Source: Balneola sp. (GTDB lineage Bacteria > Bacteroidota > Rhodothermia > Balneolales > Balneolaceae). Taken from it: a stretch of 64,000 bases of DNA. Below the pieces are notes generated by a model that worked only from the letters and a program-made list of their open reading frames with translations, was not told the DNA's origin and did not search any database. Position numbers and translations under genes: made by a program. How positions within the stretch are numbered: the stretch's first letter is position 1; each line of letters starts with the position of its first letter. Positions 18,190 to 26,057 of this stretch are shown piece after piece. The stretch spans positions 186,001 through 250,000 of the forward strand of contig JANQSE010000002.1 in assembly GCA_028284195.1 (NCBI GenBank), written 5' to 3'.

Positions 18190-18780
18190 ATGAAATTTAA
18201 GTGGTGGTTTATTCCTTTCGGATTACTTGCAGTGTACGCAATTGTGTTTCCATTCTTTTTCAGAAACCCTGAATACCCAATGTTCTTTACAGTGTATTCT
18301 GTATTTAATGGCACATTAGAGCATCAGGCGATTGATGGTAATAAAGAGAAATTACAAGAGAATTATAAGGCAGTAACTTTGGGTAGCCTGGCTCCTGATT
18401 TTATTTTGTCTGGTATGAATGGCAAGAAAGTTTCTTTATCAGATTTTGAAGGGAAAACCGTGTTACTGATGTTTTGGGCATCGTGGTGTCCAACTTGTCG
18501 CGGAGAAAATAAAGAGCTTACCGGGCTTTATCCTGAATACAAAGATCAGGGTTTTGAAATAGTTGGCATTTCCTTGGATCGCAGTAAAACCAATTGGGAA
18601 AAAGCTGTGGAAAAAGATGGAGTAGCCTGGGTGCAGCTTTCGGATTTACAAGGAACCGAATCACCTGTTGCTACTGAATACGGGGTGTATGCCACCCCGG
18701 CTACTTTTTTGATTGATAGTGCTGGTGTGGTGATTGGGAAAGATGTGAGAAGTGAAGAGTTGGATAATTATTTAAGGTAG
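18190..18780 (+). CDS. TlpA-like membrane-anchored thioredoxin/redoxin
   Basis: A 196-residue protein with one N-terminal membrane helix (about residues 4-24) and a periplasmic thioredoxin fold of the AhpC/TSA-redoxin/TlpA type. The active site is WASWCPTCRGE (near residue 100) and the cis-proline loop is VYATPATFLID. It is expected to reduce periplasmic disulfides, for example in cytochrome c maturation. The start at 18190 is the first ATG and gives a normal membrane anchor. The last 13 bp overlap the end of the convergent RAYT gene. Confidence 0.88.
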   Translation: MKFKWWFIPFGLLAVYAIVFPFFFRNPEYPMFFTVYSVFNGTLEHQAIDGNKEKLQENYKAVTLGSLAPDFILSGMNGKKVSLSDFEGKTVLLMFWASWCPTCRGENKELTGLYPEYKDQGFEIVGISLDRSKTNWEKAVEKDGVAWVQLSDLQGTESPVATEYGVYATPATFLIDSAGVVIGKDVRSEELDNYLR

Positions 18781-19373
18781 AATTTATCTTGATCCCAATT
18801 TTTGGGATTGGTTTGGATGTATTCTGATATTCTCTGATAAGACCCTTGGTCTCGGATGATATGATCATAAAATCTGGGTTGCCATCGAAAATCGCGACGG
18901 ATCTTTCGTGCGTTTTTGGTTACCCCAATTTTAAATCCCCTGACAATTGATGCCAGGTTGTTTGATTGCGGGCCAAATTGATTTTGTGATTTTTGTTTTG
19001 AATTGCGTAGAGGCGCAATACCTTGCGCCTCCCTAGGGGTTTTAATTATATCGTCATTTTGAGACGCAAAATGTTGCGCCTCTACGGATTCATCATTTGA
19101 TTTATCAATCAAAACAATTCCATGAACATGATTTGGCATAACAATGAATTCGCCCAACTGAACAAATGGAAAATGATCCGGGATTTCGTTCCAACATCGA
19201 TTTACAATTTTTCCTATATCCGAAAAAATCATTTTTTGATCGGAAATTTCCCCAAAGAAAGGTTTCCGGTTTTGGGTACAAATAGTTACAAAATAGGCGC
19301 CATTCCAACTATAGTTCCAGGACTTCAACCGGGATGTTTCAGTGCGGTATTTGTTTTTGAATTTTCCAGACAT
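18768..19373 (-). CDS. REP-associated tyrosine transposase (RAYT, TnpA_REP type)
   Basis: Single-copy-type HUH transposase related to IS200/IS605 enzymes, thought to move or process REP palindromes. The 201-residue protein has the HUH motif MPNHVHGIV near residue 80 and the catalytic tyrosine in QRISEYIQTNPKNW near residue 184. RLKSWNYSWNGAYFVTICTQ at the N-terminus is typical. It is about 20-40 residues longer than many relatives because a central insert (residues about 95-125) is encoded by REP-like palindromes in frame. There are no terminal inverted repeats of an IS around it. It lies 5 bp downstream of the REC-TrxR gene and overlaps the end of the tlpA-like gene. Confidence 0.88.
   Translation of the reverse strand: MSGKFKNKYRTETSRLKSWNYSWNGAYFVTICTQNRKPFFGEISDQKMIFSDIGKIVNRCWNEIPDHFPFVQLGEFIVMPNHVHGIVLIDKSNDESVEAQHFASQNDDIIKTPREAQGIAPLRNSKQKSQNQFGPQSNNLASIVRGFKIGVTKNARKIRRDFRWQPRFYDHIIRDQGSYQRISEYIQTNPKNWDQDKFYLK
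19006..19086. repeat. Pair of REP-like palindromes inside the RAYT gene
   Basis: Palindrome A has a perfect 9-bp stem (19010-19018 with 19023-19031, loop TACC). Palindrome B has a 9-bp stem with one mismatch (19061-19069 with 19074-19082, loop AATG). The outer ends form a perfect 13-bp inverted repeat, CGTAGAGGCGCAA (19006-19018) with its complement at 19074-19086. GTAGAGRCGCAA-type palindromes are a known REP form in this part of the tree. Both copies are translated in the same frame (EAQHFAS and EAQGIAPLR). Confidence 0.7.
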
Positions 19374-19378
19374 TCATA

Positions 19379-21046
19379 TCACAAATTTGAATCGGCTAAG
19401 TATTCGTGCACATACTTAATGCTCATGGCTCCTTCGCCTACGGCAGAGGCAACCCGGTTCATGGCCCCGGCACGAACGTCTCCTGCTGCAAAAACTCCGG
19501 GCGCACAAGATTCAAGTAAATAAGGTTGACGTTCCAGCTTCCACACTTTGGAGTATTTATCGTACTTCTGCAGATCACGGCCGGTCTCAATAAATCCACG
19601 ATCATTCTTGATCACATTATCGTGAATCCAATCGGTATAAGGCCGGGCTCCTATAAAAATGAACAAACCATCTGCTTCTACATCGTATTCGGTATCAGAT
19701 TGATTATCAAATAAGGTTAACCCTTCTAAGTGACCATTTCCGTTCGCCCCTGCTATTTCTCTATGCCCAATTACTTCAATATTTTCGGCACCCTTAATCT
19801 GATCAATCAGGTACGATGACATGCTTGAAACCAAAGAATTTCTTCGGATGGTGATATACACATTTTTAGCAAATGTGGAGAGATACATGGCTGCCTGCCC
19901 TGCCGAATTACCTCCACCTACAACATAAACCTGTTTGTCTTTAAAGGCATGAGCTTCCGTCATTGCGGCGCCATAATAGATGCCTGCTCCGGTGTAATCA
20001 GAAATGCCCCTGCTTTCCAGCTTCCGGTAATTCACTCCGGTGGTAACTACTACAGCTTTAGCATTAATTTCACTTCCATCTGCCATGCAAACCGTTTTGT
20101 ACTGGTCGTTAAGTTTGATATCAACTACTTCTTGCGGGGATAAAAACTCTACACCAAAACGAGTGGCCTGTGTGATGGCTCTTCGGGCCAGATCGGAACC
20201 ACTCAATCCTTTCGGGAAGCCTAAATAATTTTCGATTCGTGAACTTGTACCTGCTTGTCCACCGGGAGCTCTTTTTTCAATCAATAATGTTTTTAAACCT
20301 TCAGATCCACCATAAACAGCAGCAGCTAACCCGGCAGGACCAGCACCTATGATAGCGACATCATACACATTTTCTGAAGCCGAAGGGCTGCGCCCTAATT
20401 TTTTAGCAATCTGAATGGGAGTAGGGTTGCATATATGTTCTCCATCTTCGAAGAAAATAGCAGGGAGATCTTTTTGATCTATTCCTGAATCCTGAAGAAG
20501 CTCGCTTGCTTTTTCACTTTCTTCTATGTCCAGCCATCTGAAAGGAATCAGGTTCCCGGACAGATAGTCTTTAACCACATGTGATTTTGGCGAATACTGA
20601 TACCCAGCCAATTTGATTCCTGTGAATTCCGGTTTAAAGCCAGCCTGCCACTCATCCAGTAAGTCATCCAGGATAGGATATAACTTCTCCGTTGGAGGAT
20701 CCCAAGGTTTTAACAAGTAATAGTCGAGTTGAACTTCATTAATGGCACGAATCGCAGCATCTGTATCAGAGTAGGCGGTTAGAAGCACCCGTTTTGCTTC
20801 AGGAAATATTTTTCTTGCTTGCTCTAAAAACTCAACTCCAATCATCTCAGGCATGCGTTGATCAGATAAAAACAGGGCTACGGTTTCCCCTTTTTTCTTT
20901 AGCTCCGGTAAACTTTCTAACGCTTCTTTGGGGGACTGGGTGCTCATTACACGGTAATCCTGCCGGTAATTGCTTCGTAAATCCCGGTTTATTGCCCGAA
21001 GTACCTGGGCATCATCATCAATTGCGAATATTATTGGTTTGTTCAT
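19379..21046 (-). CDS. Fused response regulator / Grx-like / thioredoxin-reductase-like flavoprotein
   Basis: From the ATG at 21046 the protein has 555 residues. A receiver domain (about 3-125) has the acidic pocket IDDD, phospho-acceptor SDQRMPEM, LLTAYSD and LKPWD. A glutaredoxin-like region (about 135-215, SPKSHVVKDYL, LPAIFF) has no CxxC. The TrxR-like part (about 228-550) has FAD-binding IIGAGPAGLAAA, NADP-binding VVGGGNSAGQAA and FAAGDVR, but the CxxC of true thioredoxin reductases is absent, as in ferredoxin/flavodoxin-NADP reductase-like members. It is probably a phosphorylation-controlled NAD(P)H flavoprotein paired with the upstream histidine kinase. A frame from 21094 is possible but adds no domain. 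Confidence 0.85.
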   Translation of the reverse strand: MNKPIIFAIDDDAQVLRAINRDLRSNYRQDYRVMSTQSPKEALESLPELKKKGETVALFLSDQRMPEMIGVEFLEQARKIFPEAKRVLLTAYSDTDAAIRAINEVQLDYYLLKPWDPPTEKLYPILDDLLDEWQAGFKPEFTGIKLAGYQYSPKSHVVKDYLSGNLIPFRWLDIEESEKASELLQDSGIDQKDLPAIFFEDGEHICNPTPIQIAKKLGRSPSASENVYDVAIIGAGPAGLAAAVYGGSEGLKTLLIEKRAPGGQAGTSSRIENYLGFPKGLSGSDLARRAITQATRFGVEFLSPQEVVDIKLNDQYKTVCMADGSEINAKAVVVTTGVNYRKLESRGISDYTGAGIYYGAAMTEAHAFKDKQVYVVGGGNSAGQAAMYLSTFAKNVYITIRRNSLVSSMSSYLIDQIKGAENIEVIGHREIAGANGNGHLEGLTLFDNQSDTEYDVEADGLFIFIGARPYTDWIHDNVIKNDRGFIETGRDLQKYDKYSKVWKLERQPYLLESCAPGVFAAGDVRAGAMNRVASAVGEGAMSIKYVHEYLADSNL

Positions 21047-21069
21047 TATTATTGTTGAGTGATTAATGA

Positions 21070-21104
21070 TTAGTGTTAAGTGGCTTGCTCTCACTTAGCA
21101 CTAA
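21070..21104. repeat. Hairpin between the histidine kinase and REC-TrxR genes
   Basis: A 13-bp stem with one mismatch (21070-21082 with 21092-21104), 9-nt loop, sits in the 76-bp gap. There is no U run on either side, so it is not a standard terminator. It may be a dispersed palindrome or an mRNA stability element setting kinase/regulator ratios. Confidence 0.4.
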
Positions 21105-21122
21105 GAGTTCAACATTTAAAAA

Positions 21123-22523
21123 TTATTTGAGTGGAAAACATAGCTCAAAAACTGTTTTTCCTGGTTCTGATTTAACATCAATTCTTCCGCCATGTTTTTC
21201 GACAATCTTGTGAACTACATCCAACCCTAATCCGGTGCCTTCTCCCACATCTTTTGTTGTGAAAAAAGGATCAAAGATTTTGGGGATAACATCTTCAGGG
21301 ATTCCGGCACCATTGTCCTGAAAATAAAGAAACAGGTCCCCATTTTTTGATTCAGCACGTACGTTAATTTCTCCTGATTCCTCGACGGCATCGATGGCAT
21401 TATCAAGTATATTGGTCCATACCTGGTTTAACTCGCTTACATATCCACAGAATTCGGGTAAATCAGAAGGAATCTGAAGATCAATAGTAACCTGCTTTTT
21501 TTTGGCTTTATGATTGAGCATTGTAATGGTACTTTTTAGAAGTTTCTTCAAATCCACGATTTCTTTATCGGTGCCGCGATCCATATGCGAATATGTTTTC
21601 ACAGAAGAAACCAAATCAGAAATACGCCGGGCAGAGTCTTCAATTTCTTCTACCATTTTTTCAGTAGTTAGCACATCTTCAATCCATCCTAAAACCGGAG
21701 GCAGATATTCATCTGAGACATTTTCTCTTACAAATTCCAGATCATCTGTATCAAAACAAAATTCGGCGAATGTTTCAGAATATTCAAAACCATTTTCTAC
21801 CCCGTGGTCTTCCATCCAATCAGTAAGTTCATCTTCAAGTACTGTTCGTTCCATTAAAGATTGCTGATTGGAAGATCCTTTGTTGGCTTTTTTAAATACA
21901 AGGTCGTTTACGGCATCTACCTGTTCGTTAGTCAGCCGCACGTTCATTACAGCTTTGAACTTATCGGGTGTTTGAGAAAGCCGGTTCTTTAATTCTGTAG
22001 CACCTCGAACCATTGCCGAAGCCGGGTTATTTAACTCATGTGCTAATCCGGCAGAAAGCTTTCCTAGGGCAACCAGTTTTTCGTTTTGCTGCTGTTGAGA
22101 AGTAAAACTTCTTATTCGATCTGAAAGGTTATGTACCAATGCCTCGATTAATTCATAGTGTTTGGTGATTTCAACAAACAGGCTTTCATGGGTTTCGAGT
22201 ATGGTAGCGTCTTCCATCACTATTAAATGTGCCAGTGTGGATTGCATTCTTGAAAAAGGAAGCCTGCCTGATATATCGCCGGTGCCAAAATCACCAACAT
22301 TTGTGAACGAATTGCCGCGAGGAAGTTGAATACGAATAAGGCCATCCAGTATGATGAACATTTTTGTGATCTCTACTCCTGGTTCTATGATTTTTTCATC
22401 GGGTGCATAGGTGCAGATTTCTGAATTCTCCACCAGCCAAGCCAGTTGATCTAGAGGCACATTCTCGAATTGAGAGAAACTCTTAAGGGTTTGAACAGCA
22501 TATTCCTGAACGGTAGTACTCAT
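21123..22523 (-). CDS. Cyclic-nucleotide-binding-domain sensor histidine kinase
   Basis: A soluble 466-residue kinase without membrane helices. An N-terminal Crp/cNMP-type domain (about 15-135; IIEPGVEITKMFIILDGLIRI) is followed by the dimerisation/H-box LGKLSAGLAHELNNPASA near residue 160, an unusually long insert (about 190-280), and an ATPase domain (about 320-466) with N box NILDNAIDAV, G1 DNGAGIP and G2 GTGLGLDVV. It presumably phosphorylates the receiver of the REC-TrxR protein encoded next. The ligand of the cNMP fold is unknown. Its ATG overlaps the UBP zinc-finger stop (ATGA), implying translational coupling. Confidence 0.9.
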   Translation of the reverse strand: MSTTVQEYAVQTLKSFSQFENVPLDQLAWLVENSEICTYAPDEKIIEPGVEITKMFIILDGLIRIQLPRGNSFTNVGDFGTGDISGRLPFSRMQSTLAHLIVMEDATILETHESLFVEITKHYELIEALVHNLSDRIRSFTSQQQQNEKLVALGKLSAGLAHELNNPASAMVRGATELKNRLSQTPDKFKAVMNVRLTNEQVDAVNDLVFKKANKGSSNQQSLMERTVLEDELTDWMEDHGVENGFEYSETFAEFCFDTDDLEFVRENVSDEYLPPVLGWIEDVLTTEKMVEEIEDSARRISDLVSSVKTYSHMDRGTDKEIVDLKKLLKSTITMLNHKAKKKQVTIDLQIPSDLPEFCGYVSELNQVWTNILDNAIDAVEESGEINVRAESKNGDLFLYFQDNGAGIPEDVIPKIFDPFFTTKDVGEGTGLGLDVVHKIVEKHGGRIDVKSEPGKTVFELCFPLK

Positions 22524-22771
22524 AGCATTTCATTGTGGATGTAACAGTAGCGCCAATCTTCTCCGGGTTCAACAGAGCGAATAATGGGATGATCGTTTCT
22601 CATGTAATGTTTTCGGGCGTGTTTATTCTTTGATGAATCGCAGCAGCCCACATACCCGCAGGTCATGCACATTCGTAAATGAACCCAGGCATGGCCCTGC
22701 TGAACACATGTTTCACATTCGTGAAATTCGGGTTCCAAAACTTCGATCATGTTTTCATGTTCGCAGGGCAT
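22520..22771 (-). CDS. UBP-type zinc finger protein
   Basis: An 83-residue protein consisting only of a zinc finger of the ubiquitin-carboxyl-terminal-hydrolase type (ZnF-UBP), better known from eukaryotic USP and HDAC6 proteins. Metal-ligand pattern seen: C-x-H near the start, ECETC, HLRMCMTCGYVGCCD, then HARKHYMRNDHPI. The pocket region ends EPGEDWRYCY, like the tryptophan-containing loop that binds a free C-terminal glycine in the eukaryotic family. There is no ubiquitin here, so the ligand is unknown; a C-terminal peptide is a reasonable guess. It overlaps the kinase gene by 4 bp and follows the DsbA-like gene by 5 bp. Confidence 0.85.
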   Translation of the reverse strand: MPCEHENMIEVLEPEFHECETCVQQGHAWVHLRMCMTCGYVGCCDSSKNKHARKHYMRNDHPIIRSVEPGEDWRYCYIHNEML

Positions 22772-22776
22772 AATTC

Positions 22777-23298
22777 CTATATTTTATTTTCTCGGATAAA
22801 TTCTTTGATAGCATTATAACTTAAATCACCTTTGTACTTCTTTTCGTTCATAAAAAAAGTAGGGGTATCATTTACTCCGTGTTTCACACCGCTTCTGAAA
22901 TCATGCTGAACCCATTTTAAAAAAGAATGAGCTTCCAGATCGACAGAAAACTTTCTGAAATCCAGATTAAGTGTTTGTGCAAAATCATCCAGCAGCTCTC
23001 TGTTCAGGTTTTGGTTGTTTTCAAAAAGCAGATCATGCATTTCCCAGAATCTGTCCTGATCTCCGGCACAAAGAGCAGCTTCTGCACATATCTCGGCATT
23101 AGGATGTTTCTTTTTAATGGGGAAATGGCGAAATACAAATTGCAGGTTCGGATCGTCTTTGAGGAATTTTTGAGCAAACCTGTAACCCAGCCTGCTAAAA
23201 GGGCATTCGTAATCGCCGTATTCAATGAGAATGTTTTGCGAAGAGGGATTTCCTTTCCGGTGTTCTTCGTTTCTGATATGTAAGCTGTAATCGGGCAT
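22777..23298 (-). CDS. DsbA-like thioredoxin-fold protein with a CPFS (monothiol) active site
   Basis: A 173-residue protein with the DsbA/FrnE-type thioredoxin fold: strand LIEYGDYECPFSR, the inserted helical domain (AEICAEAALCAGDQDRFWEMHDLLF) and the cis-proline loop VNDTPTFF. No signal peptide is present, so it is probably cytoplasmic. The usual CxxC is CPFS, leaving a single active-site cysteine. Similar domains accompany or are fused to Na+/H+ antiporters, and an antiporter gene lies upstream here. A candidate 42-residue ORF stops 1 bp before its ATG. A role as redox-responsive partner is an inference. Confidence 0.82.
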   Translation of the reverse strand: MPDYSLHIRNEEHRKGNPSSQNILIEYGDYECPFSRLGYRFAQKFLKDDPNLQFVFRHFPIKKKHPNAEICAEAALCAGDQDRFWEMHDLLFENNQNLNRELLDDFAQTLNLDFRKFSVDLEAHSFLKWVQHDFRSGVKHGVNDTPTFFMNEKKYKGDLSYNAIKEFIRENKI

Positions 23299-23299
23299 T

Positions 23300-23428
23300 T
23301 TAAAAAGACAGGCGGTAGCGATGAGTCCACCCAGTCATAAATTGAGCTGCATCAAAAATGTGTGGATCCATCATTCCACTCTGGATGACTGTAATTTTGT
23401 TTTGAATAGATGTATAAATAGTGTTCAT
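23300..23428 (-). CDS. Candidate small protein (42 residues) coupled to the DsbA-like gene
   Basis: A short reading frame starting ATG at 23428 (MNTIYTSIQNKITVIQSG...) and ending ...HRYRLSF, with TAA followed by a single A and the ATG of the DsbA-like gene. No membrane segment or known domain. The one-base spacing to the next start is the arrangement expected for a translated upstream gene or leader peptide. The rest of the 283-bp gap (23429-23581) has an imperfect hairpin around 23507-23521 and nothing else I can name. Confidence 0.45.
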   Translation of the reverse strand: MNTIYTSIQNKITVIQSGMMDPHIFDAAQFMTGWTHRYRLSF

Positions 23429-23581
23429 CGTCAGGGTTCTTTACAAAAATCCTGGTTTTAACCTCTCCTGATTTTGAAATTGTTCGGAACTAGTAAATAG
23501 TGCCTCCGCTCCTGAATCAGGAGGGGATAGAGGGAAGGTAAAAGTAAGGCTTTTATTCAATTTGGTTGATTTCTATTTCAA

Positions 23582-25165
23582 TTAATCCAATATGGCTTCC
23601 TGCATATCAAGATCCAGAGACATTGAACCATCGATTTTTTCACTGATACTGATCTCAGCAAGTTTTCTTCCAGCCTGGATCAAAGGTAAACACACCGCAT
23701 TTGCACCTGCCTCTTTCAATGCCTGATGTTCTTCATCCCGCATGGTGAGTGCATAAATATCGGCGGTATATTTATTCTCGCGAAGCATTTTTGTTGCGGA
23801 AACTTTCGTATCTGGGTTTGGCATAGCAAGCATTACTGCTTTTACATCTTCCAGATCTATGTTTTCCCAAAGTTCTGCATCCTGTGCATCACCATAAACA
23901 ACTCTGCGTTTTTTTTTAAGATTCTCTTCAATTCTTGCGGGGTCAACATCCATTCCGGTAACCCTGTATTCCCGTTCTTTGAGATAGTCGTAAGCAGATG
24001 AACCGGCCTGACCCATTCCAATAATCAAATACTCTGCACCTCCAAGATTTACTACCTGTTGTCCCGGATGCTTAACATTGCGCTCGAAAGGAATAAGCGA
24101 ATGTTCGTATTTTTTCCAGAGTGCGTTTGCTTTGGATGAAAGCGGAGCATTGAGGGTATAAGAAACGGCAGTAAGTAAAGCGAAAACGATAATCACGGAA
24201 TCAGGAATAAAACCAGCTGATGCAGCCACCATTCCTGCGATCAAAGTAAATTCACTAAATGAACTTAAAGTAACGGTAACCATGTAAGAATTTCTCGAAC
24301 GCAATTTGAACAGTATCAGCAAAAAGAAGAATAGAAGCGCCTTTATGGGAAGGATAGCAAATAAGGCTCCGGCAAAAATCAGATCGTTAAGAGCAGGAAG
24401 TCCCGCAAGGCCAACTTCTAGGAAAAACCCGACAAGAAATGCTTCTTTTAAACCCCAGAGTTTTTCAGAAAGCTCGTCAGACTGTTGTGTTCCCGATAAT
24501 AAAGCTCCGGCAACTAATGCTCCAAGCTCAGAAGAAAGCCCGAGTACATCGAACAGAGCCGCTCCTCCCATTGCCAGTAATAAACCATAAAGAAGCTGCA
24601 AATCTTCATGCCCACTCGCAGTAAGAAGTTTGAATAACAATGGACGAAGAAGAGGAAGTCCTAATAATGCAAAGCTCCAAAGTGAAGGAATGCCTCCACC
24701 TGTTAGAGCTAGCACAGTTATAGCTACTAAATCCTGAAGAATAAGTATACCAATAGAAACCCTGGCGTGATAAGCACCTAATTCACCTCTTGCTTCCAGA
24801 GTTTTTGCGGCCAAAACGGTACTTGAGAATCCAAGCAACGTTCCAATGATTAACCCTTCAATGAACGTATATCCAAACGCCATGGAGATACCCAGAAAAA
24901 TTCCGGCAGATATAATGAGATGAATGCTTCCTGCTCCGAATACTTCGGGGCGCAGTATGTTTTTTAATCGCAAATGCAGCCCTACGGTAAACAGCAGAAA
25001 GATGACCCCATAGTGACCGATCGTGTGCAGAAGCCCATTTTCATCGGTAATACCAAAAGCAGAAAGGATTACACCAGCAATTAAATAACCAATTAACGGG
25101 GGAAGCTTTAATTGCTTAACACCCATTCCTAAAACATAAGCGATACCCAGCCAGAGAATTTCCAT
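23582..25165 (-). CDS. CPA2-family cation:proton antiporter with RCK/TrkA-N domain (KefB-like)
   Basis: A 527-residue membrane protein: about 12 hydrophobic helices (residues 1-360, with GFSSTVLAAKTL and SELGALVAGALLSGT typical of the Na+/H+ exchanger fold) followed by a cytoplasmic NAD-binding RCK_N domain (about 375-500, LIIGMGQAGSSAYDYL with the GxGxxG fold and VYGDAQD). KefB/KefC-type systems expel K+ in exchange for protons and are gated by glutathione adducts in proteobacteria. Here it lies first in a minus-strand run with redox-type genes. The ion is not determined by sequence. The ATG at 25165 leads directly into helix 1. Confidence 0.88.
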   Translation of the reverse strand: MEILWLGIAYVLGMGVKQLKLPPLIGYLIAGVILSAFGITDENGLLHTIGHYGVIFLLFTVGLHLRLKNILRPEVFGAGSIHLIISAGIFLGISMAFGYTFIEGLIIGTLLGFSSTVLAAKTLEARGELGAYHARVSIGILILQDLVAITVLALTGGGIPSLWSFALLGLPLLRPLLFKLLTASGHEDLQLLYGLLLAMGGAALFDVLGLSSELGALVAGALLSGTQQSDELSEKLWGLKEAFLVGFFLEVGLAGLPALNDLIFAGALFAILPIKALLFFFLLILFKLRSRNSYMVTVTLSSFSEFTLIAGMVAASAGFIPDSVIIVFALLTAVSYTLNAPLSSKANALWKKYEHSLIPFERNVKHPGQQVVNLGGAEYLIIGMGQAGSSAYDYLKEREYRVTGMDVDPARIEENLKKKRRVVYGDAQDAELWENIDLEDVKAVMLAMPNPDTKVSATKMLRENKYTADIYALTMRDEEHQALKEAGANAVCLPLIQAGRKLAEISISEKIDGSMSLDLDMQEAILD

Positions 25166-25326
25166 GTTGAGAAATTATAATGTTTGCCGAAGGTCTTTCT
25201 TCGGAAGAATTATGAACACTGAATTGTAGTGAATTAATTCATTATTCATAATCGTGAATTCAAAATTCTTTGAACTTTATAATCTGTTGCTTTGACAGAG
25301 CTATATGTAAAGAAGCTTTATTTAGA

Positions 25327-26055
25327 TTATTGGTTTTGAACCAGAAATTCGTTGGTAGCAAAAGTTTTCGAAAGCTTTTTAAGAAGCGTATTAGTTAAAG
25401 AGGCTATATTTTTTTGTTTGAGTTCCTCAACATTCTTTTCATGATTGATTTTTACGAACCGGTCGTACGATTTGGCTTTAGCCCGAAAGGATGTGTAGAT
25501 ATATCCATTTCTGACATCTATCAAGTGAACATCAAGGTAGCTGGTAACCTCAAGTGTATTTCCTTTCATAAATAACATAGGAGCCAGCGCAAAATAAGTA
25601 ACGCCTAACAGATTCGAATCTGAAGTAACTTTGTGCCCTGTACCAAAAAATAAAATCAAATCGCTATGAGATCTTGCTGCGATAGTTCTCAGTTTTTTTG
25701 GGTCTGTAGCCGGAGGTGATGAATATGAATAATGCCAGGGATTTCTTAATCGGGAGTAGTACTTTCCACCTTCAACCAAAGCAGGAGAAAGGTGAGTTAC
25801 AGCGCGTATTTCCTTAAACTTTTTTAGAGAATCAGAAATTGCCAACGATTCGAATCCGGCATCATATATTGTAAGTTTAATGGGAAGTTTTATCTGAGGG
25901 TTTTGTTTAAAGGCTTCCTGAATGGTACTGTCTGTGTATTGGAATCCCTGAGGGTCGCTTTCATAAGTGGATATTGCCGGCATATAGCCGGAGGAAGCAC
26001 ATTGTATGGTCAAAAAAGAATAGATAAGCAGCAAAAGAAAAAGGGTACTCTTCAT
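25327..26055 (-). CDS. Predicted lipoprotein, unknown function
   Basis: From the ATG at 26055 the 242-residue protein begins with a hydrophobic signal peptide and lipobox (TIQC, Cys near residue 20), so it is likely anchored in the outer membrane or periplasm. No named domain is recognised. The visible pattern is alpha/beta with ARSHSDLILFFGTG and a strand-rich second half (TSYLDVHLIDVRNGYIYTSF), somewhat like small periplasmic proteins in which 'DVRNG' precedes a membrane-exposed strand. A start 7 codons earlier (26076) is also possible. It is divergent from the M48 gene, with no neighbours that suggest function. Confidence 0.65.
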   Translation of the reverse strand: MKSTLFLLLLIYSFLTIQCASSGYMPAISTYESDPQGFQYTDSTIQEAFKQNPQIKLPIKLTIYDAGFESLAISDSLKKFKEIRAVTHLSPALVEGGKYYSRLRNPWHYSYSSPPATDPKKLRTIAARSHSDLILFFGTGHKVTSDSNLLGVTYFALAPMLFMKGNTLEVTSYLDVHLIDVRNGYIYTSFRAKAKSYDRFVKINHEKNVEELKQKNIASLTNTLLKKLSKTFATNEFLVQNQ

Positions 26056-26057
26056 GT

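Noticed and set aside
18768-19373. RAYT gene as an active IS200/IS605 insertion
   Set aside because: The protein is of the REP-associated class, single gene, with no IS ends visible; it has a full-length catalytic core but no tnpB or flanking element.
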